From GCA-2401735 sp051252095 (lineage in GTDB: Bacteria > Pseudomonadota > Gammaproteobacteria > Burkholderiales > Methylophilaceae): 64,000 bases of DNA. The translations under genes were made by a program, and so were the position numbers. Shown here in pieces: positions 19,113 through 28,228 of the stretch. The stretch is taken from contig JBPOFK010000001.1 in the NCBI GenBank assembly GCA_051252095.1, positions 186,001 to 250,000 on the forward strand, written 5' to 3'. Under the pieces are notes generated by a model. The model did no database searches. It was not told where the DNA came from and worked only from the letters and a program-made list of their open reading frames with translations. How positions within the stretch are numbered: the stretch's first letter is position 1; each line of letters opens with the position of its first letter.

Positions 19113-19158
19113 AATAAAGTGAGATATGAGTGTGCGATCACATTGATTGCATGCTGAG

Positions 19159-19189
19159 ATGGAAGCGATGAGAGTCGCTTCCATTTTTT
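19159..19189 (+). terminator. Rho-independent terminator after the receptor gene
   Basis: A perfect 10-bp stem ATGGAAGCGA / TCGCTTCCAT with a 6-base loop is followed by TTTTTG, 46 bp after the receptor stop. It should end most transcripts from the exbB promoter and separates that operon from the dehydrogenase-hydroxylase pair. Confidence 0.88.
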
Positions 19190-19280
19190 GTCATGTAGTA
19201 GGCAAAATAGAGAGCTTCAGTTAAGCTCTAATTGATAGATAGAGAAATGAACGTAAAGACAAAATGAATAAGGCACTGTC

Positions 19281-20390
19281 ATGCAAATTGAAAAAACCTT
19301 GAACAAAATTCCAAACGATATTATTCAAGCAAGTGATTATGAAGTGTTAGCATCGCGGTTTATTGAGCCAGCAACGCTTGCTTATATTGCCGGGGGTTCT
19401 GCGGATGGAAAAACCATGCAAAAGAATCTTGATGCATTTAATGATGTTGAGTTGTTGCAACGCGCATTGGTGGATTGTACCCAAGGCACGACGCAAACCA
19501 CACTTTTAGGACAAACTTTACAACATCCCATCATGTTGGCACCCGTTGCCGCACAAAAATTGGTGCATCCAGAAGGTGAAATTGCTACAGCGCAAGCAGC
19601 GAATGCATTAGAAGCAGGGATGATTGCTAGCACCTTATCGTCTGCATCTCTAGAAGAGATTGCAAAGAATACGCAGGCGGCAAAATGGTTTCAGCTCTAC
19701 TTTCAAAGTAGAAAAAATGATACGTTGCAGCTCATTAAACGGGCGGAGCAAGCTGGCTATCAGGCGATTGTCGTTACAGTTGATGCGCCTGTACAAACCA
19801 TCAGCAAAGGCGCGCAAACATTAGGCTTTCAATTAACAGCCGATGCGCAACCAATTAATTTGGCAAAGCAACAGCCAATAGAGCAGGTTGTATTAGACAC
19901 GCATCAAAGTGTGATTTTTCAAGGTATGATGCGTGAAGCCCCTTTAGTAGCAGATATTGCGTGGTTAAAATCCCAAACAAAACTGCCAGTGCTTATTAAA
20001 GGGGTGATGCACCCACAAGATATTGCGCAACTACTAGCATTAAACATTGATGGCATCATCGTCTCAAATCATGGTGGACGTGCCCTAGACGCAACGCCTG
20101 CAACACTATGCTTATTACCAATTATTCGGGCGCAAGTGGGTAAAGACTTTCCACTATTATTAGATGGTGGCATTAGAAGTGGTTACGATGTGTTTAAAGC
20201 AATTGCACTAGGGGCTGACGCTATTTGCATAGGTCGCTTGCAAGTCTATGCATTGGCTGTTTGTGGCGCAAAAGGGGTCGCACATTTATTAAAGATGCTA
20301 AGAGATGAGTTGGAGTTATGCATGGCGCTTACTGGTTGCCCAACTATTAGTGACATCAGCCAAGATGCTATATTTAAAAAAGGGCAATAA
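19281..20390 (+). CDS. FMN-dependent alpha-hydroxy-acid dehydrogenase/oxidase
   Basis: Members of this family (LldD, glycolate and lactate oxidases) oxidise L-2-hydroxy acids to 2-oxo acids with FMN. The 369-residue protein keeps K240, the catalytic base H264 and the substrate arginine R267 in SNHGGRALD, plus YIAGG at 35-39 and the LDGGIRSG phosphate loop. It lies between the siderophore receptor and a PiuC-type hydroxylase, three bases before the latter, so it probably serves the iron locus, not lactate growth. Its substrate cannot be read from sequence. It has no membrane-anchor loop typical of LldD. Confidence 0.88.
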   Translation: MQIEKTLNKIPNDIIQASDYEVLASRFIEPATLAYIAGGSADGKTMQKNLDAFNDVELLQRALVDCTQGTTQTTLLGQTLQHPIMLAPVAAQKLVHPEGEIATAQAANALEAGMIASTLSSASLEEIAKNTQAAKWFQLYFQSRKNDTLQLIKRAEQAGYQAIVVTVDAPVQTISKGAQTLGFQLTADAQPINLAKQQPIEQVVLDTHQSVIFQGMMREAPLVADIAWLKSQTKLPVLIKGVMHPQDIAQLLALNIDGIIVSNHGGRALDATPATLCLLPIIRAQVGKDFPLLLDGGIRSGYDVFKAIALGADAICIGRLQVYALAVCGAKGVAHLLKMLRDELELCMALTGCPTISDISQDAIFKKGQ

Positions 20391-20393
20391 GCA

Positions 20394-21077
20394 ATGTTAA
20401 CGGTGATTAAAAATATCCTCACTCAATCTGAAGTTAAACAATTTAGAGCACATTTAGATCAACAGGCATGGCAAGATGGAAATGAAACAGCAGGTGGGCT
20501 AGCCAAGCAGGTTAAAAATAACCAGCAGCTAGCGGATGAACAATCAGAAGTGGCAGTTTCGCTTGGTAATCATATTTTAAGAATACTTGGCAATCACCCA
20601 CAATTTACTTCTTTCGCACTACCAGAAAAAATCTACCCTCCGCGGTTTAACCGCTACGAGCAAGGTGAAACGTATGGTCTGCATGTAGATAGCGCCATGA
20701 TGGCAATTCCTAATACGCACATGAGTTTGCGTAGCGATTTATCCGCCACCTTATTTCTAACAGAGCCTGATGAATATGATGGCGGTGAGCTGAGTATTGC
20801 CTTAGAATTTGGCACACAAGAAGTTAAATTAGCAGCAGGTGATATGGTGGTGTATCCATCCAGTAGTTTGCATCAAGTTACTCCCATTAAAAGCGGGGTA
20901 AGAACCTGTGCATTCTTTTGGGTGCAAAGCATGGTACAAAGACAGGAGCAACGCAGCTTGCTTTATGATTTAGACCAGTCTATTCAAGCATTGACTAAGC
21001 AAAAAGTAGATCAAGAAGAACTCACAAAACTGTCTCGGGTTTACCATAATTTGCTGCGTCAGTGGGGGCAAAACTAA
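20394..21077 (+). CDS. PKHD-type Fe(II)/2-oxoglutarate hydroxylase, PiuC/YbiX family
   Basis: This predicted non-haem iron dioxygenase couples 2-oxoglutarate decarboxylation to substrate hydroxylation. Its iron ligands are H97, D99 and H160, and R170 would bind 2-oxoglutarate, all in the standard spacing. Its 227 residues match YbiX (225). The family is encoded beside fiu or piuA receptors in many bacteria and is iron-regulated, but its substrate is not established. Here it follows the hydroxy-acid dehydrogenase by 3 bp and is almost certainly cotranscribed with it. Confidence 0.93.
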   Translation: MLTVIKNILTQSEVKQFRAHLDQQAWQDGNETAGGLAKQVKNNQQLADEQSEVAVSLGNHILRILGNHPQFTSFALPEKIYPPRFNRYEQGETYGLHVDSAMMAIPNTHMSLRSDLSATLFLTEPDEYDGGELSIALEFGTQEVKLAAGDMVVYPSSSLHQVTPIKSGVRTCAFFWVQSMVQRQEQRSLLYDLDQSIQALTKQKVDQEELTKLSRVYHNLLRQWGQN

Positions 21078-21086
21078 GGGTTAAAT

Positions 21087-21386
21087 TTAAGTTGTGTGTT
21101 TCCAGACTTCATAGCCACCGTTAACGCTATAGGATTTTTTAAAACCTAAGTTGTAAAAATAATCAGCAGCACCTTTGCTGCTATTGCCGTGGTAGCAATA
21201 AATAATCACGGGCTTTTCTTTATCCAAGCTGCTCACAACTTCATCTACATTTTCATTTGAGAGATGAATAGAGTCCGCAATATGACCAGTCAGGAAAGAA
21301 ATTTGATCTCTGATATCCAGTAAAGTAGCTGATTCAGACTTCAATATGTTCACGGCTTCTGATACTGAAATGCATTGATAAGACAT
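21087..21386 (-). CDS. glpE: Thiosulfate sulfurtransferase GlpE (single rhodanese domain)
   Basis: GlpE moves sulfane sulfur from thiosulfate to cyanide or to thioredoxin-like acceptors in the cytoplasm. The 99-residue single rhodanese domain carries the active-site loop CYHGNSSKGAA, identical in pattern to E. coli GlpE, with C64 as the sulfur carrier. LDIRDQISFLTGHI is the N-terminal signature. It converges on the hydroxylase gene with 9 bp between the stops. Confidence 0.92.
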   Translation of the reverse strand: MSYQCISVSEAVNILKSESATLLDIRDQISFLTGHIADSIHLSNENVDEVVSSLDKEKPVIIYCYHGNSSKGAADYFYNLGFKKSYSVNGGYEVWKHTT

Positions 21387-21500
21387 CGCTTTTTTCCTGT
21401 AAGGTTTACAAACATTTTAACTGATTAATTAAGTGCAACCCAAGTGGGGTAGCTGCATTTTTAGCGCTTTAGTTAAGAGGAGGCTAACTGTCTAATGATT

Positions 21501-21640
21501 TACCCCCACCCAACCCTCCCCCTAAAAGGGGAGGGGATGTATAGCCTGTTTTTCTGGTGATGTAAAACATGCGTCTACATTCTTTTACACTAGTATTCCT
21601 TCCCTCCCCATTAGGGGGGAAGGCTAGGATGGGGGTGGTA
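21501..21640. repeat. 140-bp C/G-rich inverted-repeat element
   Basis: The element begins TACCCCCACCC and ends GGGGGTGGTA, forming imperfect terminal inverted repeats. Inside each end is a CCCTCCCC-type hairpin: CCCTCCCCCTAAAAGGGGAGGGG spaced as two arms at 21514-21536, and a second at 21602-21622. Similar elements are common between genes in Betaproteobacteria. It encodes nothing and could act as a bidirectional transcription stop or a mobile miniature element. Confidence 0.7.
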
Positions 21641-21760
21641 TAGCTTCTAATTTAGTGGGTAAACCAAGTAGTAGGGGGACTCATCCAGTCCTACGAAAGT
21701 TATATCTTTAGTCACTTGCCTACTAAATATGAGTTTTACATGCAGCTCATTTAAGCTACA

Positions 21761-22293
21761 TTCTTTTTCGCCTTTAGGCGACCCTATTTCTTTTGCTTGT
21801 CCAAAAGGAATAGGGGAAAGAAAACGACACCCCACACCAAGGCCTTCGGCTCCCTTGCGCTACTCAGCAAGCAAGGCGTCTGCGCCCGTAAAGAGCATCC
21901 CCAACTTCGCTAGCCGCTAAAGCGGCGAGTCAGTTGAGACGGAACTCGCTTCGCTCAAACAGTCCTCGACGAAATTCCCTTGCTTACTTCCGTTGCTCAG
22001 CTTGGCGCCAAGGGGGCGGAAACCCGTGGAGTTTCTCCATTGCATCACTGAACAACAAGAAATTCAATTTACTGTATTGGGTTTGACTTTAATATCCCTT
22101 TTATCAAGCTGAGTAGCGCAGACAAAATAAGAAAAAGGCGAGGCCCCGTCTCAACCGACTTAATGCTTTAGCATTTAGCAAGGTTGGGGACACCCCTTGC
22201 GGGTGAAGGGCTTGATAGCAGGGTGTGTATTTCTTTGGTTACTTTCTTTAGCACAAGTAAAAGAAAGTGAGTCGCTTAGAGGCGAAAAAGAAT
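21761..22293. repeat. 533-bp intergenic element with terminal inverted repeats
   Basis: Both ends carry nearly the same inverted sequence: TTCTTTTTCGCCTTTAGGCG at the left, and the reverse complement of TTCTTTTTCGCCTCTAAGCG at the right. Inside are further palindromes such as ACTTTCTTT/AAAGAAAGT. The right half (22072-22293) recurs in the opposite orientation at 57065-57308. No credible protein is encoded. The structure fits a non-autonomous mobile or recombinational repeat. The rest of 21387-22408 holds the C/G-rich element and no gene that I can support. Confidence 0.75.
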
Positions 22294-22408
22294 GGTGATT
22301 AATTGAGAAACATACGGCGAATGCACTATCACTTATTGTCGTCCCACTTATTACGCGCTATGTTTGCTGGTTTTACATTTTCATTACATTATTTTGGATA
22401 TAATTTCT

Positions 22409-23015
22409 TCATACAAGAGTAGAAGTTTTTATGTAGTTCTGAACTATTGCTGAGCTCTTCAGCAAATTTTTTGCACCTAAGCTTATATCATTAGCTAGTG
22501 ATTTAAGATAGATGTGAACTCTGTGAGTGTAACTACAGAGCCAAGGCGGATCTGTTTTTAGTACCCCAGCTTCTGCAATTACATTAATCGAGGGCTTGTT
22601 TGTATCCTCTTCGGATATTCTCATGTTAATCTTCGATTTAATTTATGGTCTATCCAAACCCCACTTGCTATGCCTCTGTGGGCCACTGAGTTTCTCAATG
22701 CATCCATTAGCACTCTGATTGTTTCACTATTATAGTCTGGCTGAGGCATATACAGCTGACACCATTTGGAGATGTCTTGCTTGCCTAATCCTTTAACTCG
22801 GCCACTGTGCATGGCGGCCAGTATTCAAGTGTTCCACAACATGCTGTTAACGCAGGAAAATAAGCATGGGTATCGGCTGCTCTAGTACTTGACCTTATGG
22901 GACGTAGGCATATCTTCATGTCTTTCTCAAAACCAACTAATCGGTCAAGAACAAATTGCTTTGCAAAGGCTCCGTTATCGTTTGCTAATCCTCTATGAGG
23001 TGCTCGTTTTTTCAT
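22409..23015 (-). pseudogene. Frameshifted HEPN-like hypothetical protein
   Basis: Three overlapping frames on the minus strand read as one broken gene: 23015-22785, then 22812-22621, then 22624-22409. Adding one base after the codons for LEY near 22820 joins the first two. Adding one G at the TGA near 22623 changes LT-stop into LTWRISEED and joins the third. The restored protein would be about 200 residues. It contains ALRNSVAHRG, an R-x4-H motif as in HEPN RNases. The start at 23015 has AGGAG 7 bases upstream. I do not recognise the family by name. Confidence 0.65.
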
Positions 23016-23147
23016 TGAGTAACTCCTTAACTGACATTAGGTACTGAACGTATTAATCAGACGCCCCATAGTCAATACCTTGATTTTTTTGTTAAGCATG
23101 TTTGTTGATGAACTTAGAAAGATTATATTTTTCAACTCTCATAGAAC

Positions 23148-25925
23148 TTAATGCGCCCCTTCCCAATTCCCGCTTACCCCAACCTCAGCCAATAATGGCA
23201 CATCCAACTTAGCGACATTTTGCATCAACTCAGGTAGTTTCTGCTTAACTAATGCTAGCTCCCCATCAGGCACTTCCAGTACCAATTCATCATGTACCTG
23301 CATAATGAGCTTTGTTTGTAAGTGTTCACTTACTAGCCAGTTTTGTACCGCAATCATGGCAAGTTTAATTAAGTCTGCCGCGGTGCCTTGCATGGGGGCA
23401 TTAATGGCAGCGCGTTCTGCCCCTGCACGGCGATTACCGTTCGGGCTGTTAATTTCTGGCACCCACAGGCGTCTGCCAAAGTAGGTTTCAACATAGCCTT
23501 TTTCTTTGGCGAGTTCGCGGGTGTCATCCATGTATTGGCGTACACCAGGGTAGCGGGCAAAGTAGCGTTCAATATAGCTTTGGGCGGCGCTGCGTTCAAT
23601 GTTGAGGTTTTGCGCTAAGCCAAATGCACTCATACCATAAATCAGACCAAAATTAATGACTTTGGCATAGCGGCGCTGTTCACTATCGACGGCATCTCGT
23701 TCTACGCCAAAGATTTCTGCCGCTGTTGCACGATGGATATCCTCATGGTTAGCAAAGGCTTTGAGCATGCCTTCATCTTTGGATAAATGCGCCATGATGC
23801 GCAACTCAATTTGTGAGTAATCGGCAGAGACGATATGAGAACCTGATGGGGCAATAAATGCCTCGCGAATGCGGCGACCCTCGGCGGTCCTTACTGGGAT
23901 GTTTTGCAGATTAGGATCAGAGCTCGCTAATCTGCCTGTGATAGCAACAGCTTGGTTATAGCTAGTGTGGACACGCCCTGTATTGGGGTTAATCATTTTA
24001 GGTAGTTTGTCGGTATAAGTAGATTTAAGCTTGGCTAAGCCGCGATACTCTAATAACACTTTCGGCAGCGGATAGTCCAATGCCAGCTGCTGCAGCACAT
24101 CTTCATCGGTACTGGGTTTGCCAGAGGGTGTTTTTTTAATCGGCTTAATGCCGAGCTTATCAAATAGGATTTCTTGTAGCTGTTTGGGTGACCCTAAGTT
24201 AAATTTTTGGTCTGCTAGTTCGTATGCTTTATTTTCAAGCTCAACTAAGCGCATACCAATTTCATGACTTTGCTTACTCAGCATGTCGGCATCAATCAAA
24301 ACACCGTTGCGCTCAATGGTATAAAGAATCTCCATGGATGGCATTTCAATTTGACTATAAATGAAATTGAGCTTTTCATCCTGCGCCAAGTGCGGATGCA
24401 ACGCGCCATGGATTTGCAGGGTAATATCCGCATCTTCGGCTGCATATTCACTGGCAGATTCTACAGTGACTTCATTAAATCCTACTTGCTTTGCGCCTTT
24501 GCCCGCTACGTCTTCAAAGTGAATGGTTTCTAACCCTAGATGGCGCATGGCAAGATCATCCATGCCATGACTTCTGTGGCTTTCCAAAACATAGGATTGC
24601 AATAAGGTGTCATGCGCAATACCGTTAAGTGCTATGTCATGGTTTGCTAATACATGTTTGTCATACTTTAAATTCTGACCAACCTTTTTGATACTAGCAT
24701 CCTCCAGCAGCGGTTTTATTTTTGCCATGGTTTCTTTAAAAGGCAATTGCTCAGGTGCATCAAAGTAATCATGGGTGAGTGGTAGATAAGCTGCTTTGCC
24801 TACTTCTACGCTAAATGACATGCCAACAATTTTTGCCATCATCGGGTCCAAGCTGGTGGTTTCCGTATCAAAGCAAACCAGCGCTGCTGTTTTGACTTTT
24901 TCTAGCCAAACGTCTAATTGTACTGAGGTGAGTATGGTGTCGTATTCACGTTCAGTATTCACTGACGCGGCAAATAGATCCGTCGTGTTTTGTTTGGCTT
25001 CATGAGTGGCCTGCGACACGGGCGCTTTACTGATCCCAGTTGGGATTAAGCCATTTCCATCCATCTTTTCAACATCACGCTTCCAGCTTCTCAGTTCAAA
25101 GCGATCAAATAACTCAATTAACTTTGCTTTGTCCATTACACGCGGTGCTAGGTGTGTTAAGTCTTCTTGAATGCCAATATCACATCGGATAGTAATGAGT
25201 TCTTTTGCTGTTGGAAGCCATTCGAGAGCAGCACGTAAATTTTCACCTACTTTACCTTTAATGTTGTCTGCATTTTCAATAATGCCATCTAAAGAGCCAT
25301 ATTCTTGTAGCCATTTCACTGCGGTTTTAGGCCCTACTTTTTCCACCCCAGGCACGTTGTCAACCTTGTCACCAATCAGCGTTAGGTAGTCAATAATGAG
25401 GCTAGGGGGAATGCCAAATTTCTTTTCTACCCCTGCAATATCCAACACATCATCGGTTCTTCTAAACGCATCACGCATGGTGTTGACGACAGTAATATGT
25501 TCATTTACCAATTGTGAAATATCTTTATCGCCTGTAGAGATGATGGTGCGAATCCCAAGGCCTTCCGCCTGTTTGGCTAGTGCGCCAATCACATCATCTG
25601 CTTCAACTCCGTCAATCATAATGAGTGGCCAGCCTAGTGCTTTGATGGCTTCATGTAGTGGCTCAATTTGGGGGCGTAAATCATCTGGCATTGGTGCGCG
25701 ATTCGCTTTGTACTCTGGATAGACGTCATCACGAAACGTTTTGCCTTTAGCATCAAATACACAGGCACAGTAATCAGCTGGATAATCTTTATGTAAGCGA
25801 CGTAGCATGTTAAGCACGCCATGAATGGCGCCAGTCGGCTCATTGGTCGCATTGCGTAAATCAGGCATCGCATGAAAAGCGCGATATAGGTATGAGGAGC
25901 CATCGACAAGTAATAAGGTTTTCAT
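23148..25925 (-). CDS. polA: DNA polymerase I
   Basis: PolA fills gaps and removes RNA primers in replication and repair. The 925-residue protein has all three parts. The 5'-nuclease spans about 1-290 (SYLYRAFHAMP, GDKVDNVPGV). The 3'-5' exonuclease spans about 325-520 and keeps the active-site DTE in VCFDTETTSL. The polymerase spans 520-925, with VSADYSQIELRI (motif A), RRYAKVINFGLIYGMS (motif B) and QVHDELVLEVP (motif C). Proofreading therefore appears intact. It is divergent from the LOG-family gene. Confidence 0.98.
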   Translation of the reverse strand: MKTLLLVDGSSYLYRAFHAMPDLRNATNEPTGAIHGVLNMLRRLHKDYPADYCACVFDAKGKTFRDDVYPEYKANRAPMPDDLRPQIEPLHEAIKALGWPLIMIDGVEADDVIGALAKQAEGLGIRTIISTGDKDISQLVNEHITVVNTMRDAFRRTDDVLDIAGVEKKFGIPPSLIIDYLTLIGDKVDNVPGVEKVGPKTAVKWLQEYGSLDGIIENADNIKGKVGENLRAALEWLPTAKELITIRCDIGIQEDLTHLAPRVMDKAKLIELFDRFELRSWKRDVEKMDGNGLIPTGISKAPVSQATHEAKQNTTDLFAASVNTEREYDTILTSVQLDVWLEKVKTAALVCFDTETTSLDPMMAKIVGMSFSVEVGKAAYLPLTHDYFDAPEQLPFKETMAKIKPLLEDASIKKVGQNLKYDKHVLANHDIALNGIAHDTLLQSYVLESHRSHGMDDLAMRHLGLETIHFEDVAGKGAKQVGFNEVTVESASEYAAEDADITLQIHGALHPHLAQDEKLNFIYSQIEMPSMEILYTIERNGVLIDADMLSKQSHEIGMRLVELENKAYELADQKFNLGSPKQLQEILFDKLGIKPIKKTPSGKPSTDEDVLQQLALDYPLPKVLLEYRGLAKLKSTYTDKLPKMINPNTGRVHTSYNQAVAITGRLASSDPNLQNIPVRTAEGRRIREAFIAPSGSHIVSADYSQIELRIMAHLSKDEGMLKAFANHEDIHRATAAEIFGVERDAVDSEQRRYAKVINFGLIYGMSAFGLAQNLNIERSAAQSYIERYFARYPGVRQYMDDTRELAKEKGYVETYFGRRLWVPEINSPNGNRRAGAERAAINAPMQGTAADLIKLAMIAVQNWLVSEHLQTKLIMQVHDELVLEVPDGELALVKQKLPELMQNVAKLDVPLLAEVGVSGNWEGAH

Positions 25926-26041
25926 TGCAAAATCTCTAATGTACTAATTTGTTTTACGTTATTCTCCCATATCTCGCTATACTTTATGTAATATGATTTT
26001 TAGATCAAATAAATAGCATTCATTAATAAGAGGAAAGTGGA

Positions 26042-26767
26042 ATGGCAACAAGAAAGTTACCACAAATGACGACGCCAGAATTATTGCATGGCGATGCCGA
26101 AGGCAATGAGTCGTGGCACGCGTTTGAAATCATTTCGGAATACGTCGGTGCGACTGAAACCTTGAAGCGAGTGATGCCTGCCGTTTCTATTTTTGGCAGT
26201 GCACGTACAAAGCAAGACCATCCTTACTACAAGTTAACCGAGAAACTGGCAGGATTGTTGTCAGATTCAGGCTTTACAGTCATTTCCGGCGGCGGCCCAG
26301 GCATTATGGAGGCAGCAAATAAAGGTGCTTTTCCTGGTGTAGGCCCTAGTGTCGGGTTGAATATTGAATTACCTTTTGAACAATCGGGTAATGGCTATCA
26401 AGACATCGGCATTACGTTTAAAACATTTTTTATGCGTAAGGTGATGTTTGTAAAGTATGCATCTGCCTATGTGGTGATGCCAGGTGGTTTTGGTACATTG
26501 GATGAATTGATGGAAGCGCTAACACTGGTGCAAACAGGCAAGTCTCATAAAATTCCTATTATTTTGATGTGCTCAGATTACTGGTCTGGCTTGCTTGACT
26601 GGCTTAAAAATACACTTATTGCAGAAGGAATGGCATCGCCAGAAGATATGAATTTAATTCAGGTGATTGATGATCCAGATGAGGTGGTGGCTGCAATTTT
26701 TAAGTATTATGAATCGAGAGGTTTTCAACTCAGTGCTGAGGATAAGAAAAATCAGCTTAATTTGTAA
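26042..26767 (+). CDS. LOG-family protein (TIGR00730), nucleotide phosphoribohydrolase-like
   Basis: This Rossmann-fold protein has the LOG signatures GGGPGIMEAAN and PGGFGTLDELMEAL. LOG enzymes cleave cytokinin-type or purine nucleoside 5'-monophosphates to base and ribose phosphate. Its 241 residues fit the longer bacterial group related to PpnN-like or lysine-decarboxylase-labelled proteins. The real role in this organism is not known. It lies between polA and the DUF2782 gene, an arrangement kept in many Betaproteobacteria. Confidence 0.9.
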   Translation: MATRKLPQMTTPELLHGDAEGNESWHAFEIISEYVGATETLKRVMPAVSIFGSARTKQDHPYYKLTEKLAGLLSDSGFTVISGGGPGIMEAANKGAFPGVGPSVGLNIELPFEQSGNGYQDIGITFKTFFMRKVMFVKYASAYVVMPGGFGTLDELMEALTLVQTGKSHKIPIILMCSDYWSGLLDWLKNTLIAEGMASPEDMNLIQVIDDPDEVVAAIFKYYESRGFQLSAEDKKNQLNL

Positions 26768-26835
26768 TGAATTCGGGTATACATTCCCGCTTTTTGATAG
26801 AATGAGTTATCGTTGTTAATTGGGTGGATAAAGCC

Positions 26836-27189
26836 ATGAAAAAGCAATCATTGTTTAACTTATCGCTAGGTGTTGCGTTAGCGCTGCTTAGCTCGCAAAT
26901 GTCATATGCAGTAACACCTTCGGATGCTGAGTTATTAGAAGAGGTTCCACCACCACCAAAAGTACAAGCGGGTGAGCCTTTAGAGGATGAACCAGAAGTC
27001 ACCATTCGTAAAAAAGATAAAGAAACTGTCCATGAATATCGGATTAATGGTGAGCTTTATATGATGAAAATTATCCCTGATCATGGTGTGCCGTATTACT
27101 TATACAAGGAAGACTCACAAAGCGACTGGGTTAATGTTGGCCCTAGTGCACCAACATCAGTACCTAAATGGACATTGTTTAGATTCTAA
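26836..27189 (+). CDS. DUF2782 family exported protein
   Basis: This small secreted protein has a signal peptide (KKQSLFNLSLGVALALLSS, cleaved after SYA) and an acidic, proline-rich linker. A compact domain follows (TVHEYRINGELYMMKIIPDHGVPYYLY), characteristic of DUF2782. I chose the ATG at 26836 because GGGTGG precedes it by 8 bases. The GTG at 26824 adds only four residues. It is 117 residues long. Function is unknown. It is regularly found beside polA or thrB. Confidence 0.85.
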   Translation: MKKQSLFNLSLGVALALLSSQMSYAVTPSDAELLEEVPPPPKVQAGEPLEDEPEVTIRKKDKETVHEYRINGELYMMKIIPDHGVPYYLYKEDSQSDWVNVGPSAPTSVPKWTLFRF

Positions 27190-27272
27190 TTTTATCTTTG
27201 ACACAAAAGGTTGAATGCAATCCTTTCGGATATCAAAGCCTTTTAAATAATGAATAATTTAAGTAACACCTT

Positions 27273-28205
27273 ATGTCGGTATTTACCACCTTAACACTTT
27301 CAGAAGTGCAAGCATGCCTAAGTAACTTTTCTATTGGCGAAATTACAGAGCTAAAAGGGATTGCCGCAGGCATCACCAACACCAATTATTTTGTCATCAC
27401 GACAAATGCGCGTTACGTACTGACTATATTTGAAGCGAACCATTTTGAAGAGCTGCCATACTTCGTCGAGTTGATGACACACCTTGCTGAGCACGACATT
27501 CCTTGTCCTGCACCGATTGTCGATAACAGCGGTAAAGCATTACAAACCATTAAAAATAAACCAGCATTGCTGGTGACTTGTCTAAAAGGACGCGATGTAA
27601 AAATGCCTGATGTCGCCCAATGCGCGCAAGTTGGTCATGTACTGGCAAAAATGCATTTGGCAGCAGATTCATTTACACATGAATCAATCAATCAACGTGA
27701 TGATGAGTGGCGAAACAATACGGCTGCATTGGTGATGGATAAGTTGTCGGCTGATGATCAGAGCTTACTAAAGCAAGCATTGGCCTTTCATGAAAAGCTT
27801 AACTTAGCAGATTTACCTAAGGGTGTGATTCACGGTGATTTGTTTCGAGATAACGTGCTATTTGATGGTCCTACGCTTGGTGGTTTTATCGACTTTTATT
27901 ATGCCTGCTATGATGTATTGGCATATGATGTCGCTATCGCTGTGAATGACTGGTGTTTGACAGAAACAGCAGAGTTTGACGAGCCGCGACTAAATGCCTT
28001 TATGCAAGCGTATACAGACATACGGCCATTTACTGATGCTGAGAAAAATGCTTGGCAAGGCTTGTTGAGTATTGCTGCGCTGCGCTTTTGGTTATCACGC
28101 TTATATGACTTACACTTCCCAGCAGAAGGTGAGCTAACTCACGCAAAAGACCCTGATTACTTTAAAACTATTTTACTGAAAAGAGCAAAGCCCTCCGCGT
28201 TGTAA
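27273..28205 (+). CDS. thrB: Homoserine kinase, ThrB (APH-fold type)
   Basis: This enzyme phosphorylates L-homoserine with ATP on the way to threonine. Pseudomonads and Betaproteobacteria use a protein of the choline/aminoglycoside kinase fold, not the GHMP fold of E. coli. The 310-residue protein shows GITNTNYFV at the nucleotide loop. The catalytic loop VIHGDLFRDNVLFDG has D189 as catalytic base, and the metal motif FIDFYYA follows. It precedes the BPSS1780-family membrane gene by 23 bp. Confidence 0.95.
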   Translation: MSVFTTLTLSEVQACLSNFSIGEITELKGIAAGITNTNYFVITTNARYVLTIFEANHFEELPYFVELMTHLAEHDIPCPAPIVDNSGKALQTIKNKPALLVTCLKGRDVKMPDVAQCAQVGHVLAKMHLAADSFTHESINQRDDEWRNNTAALVMDKLSADDQSLLKQALAFHEKLNLADLPKGVIHGDLFRDNVLFDGPTLGGFIDFYYACYDVLAYDVAIAVNDWCLTETAEFDEPRLNAFMQAYTDIRPFTDAEKNAWQGLLSIAALRFWLSRLYDLHFPAEGELTHAKDPDYFKTILLKRAKPSAL

Positions 28206-28228
28206 TGTGATGTGTAGGAGAATTGAAT

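Noticed and set aside
21729..21920. Short plus-strand open frame in the large repeat
   Set aside because: It arises from repeat sequence and crosses its terminal inverted repeat. It is not a protein gene.
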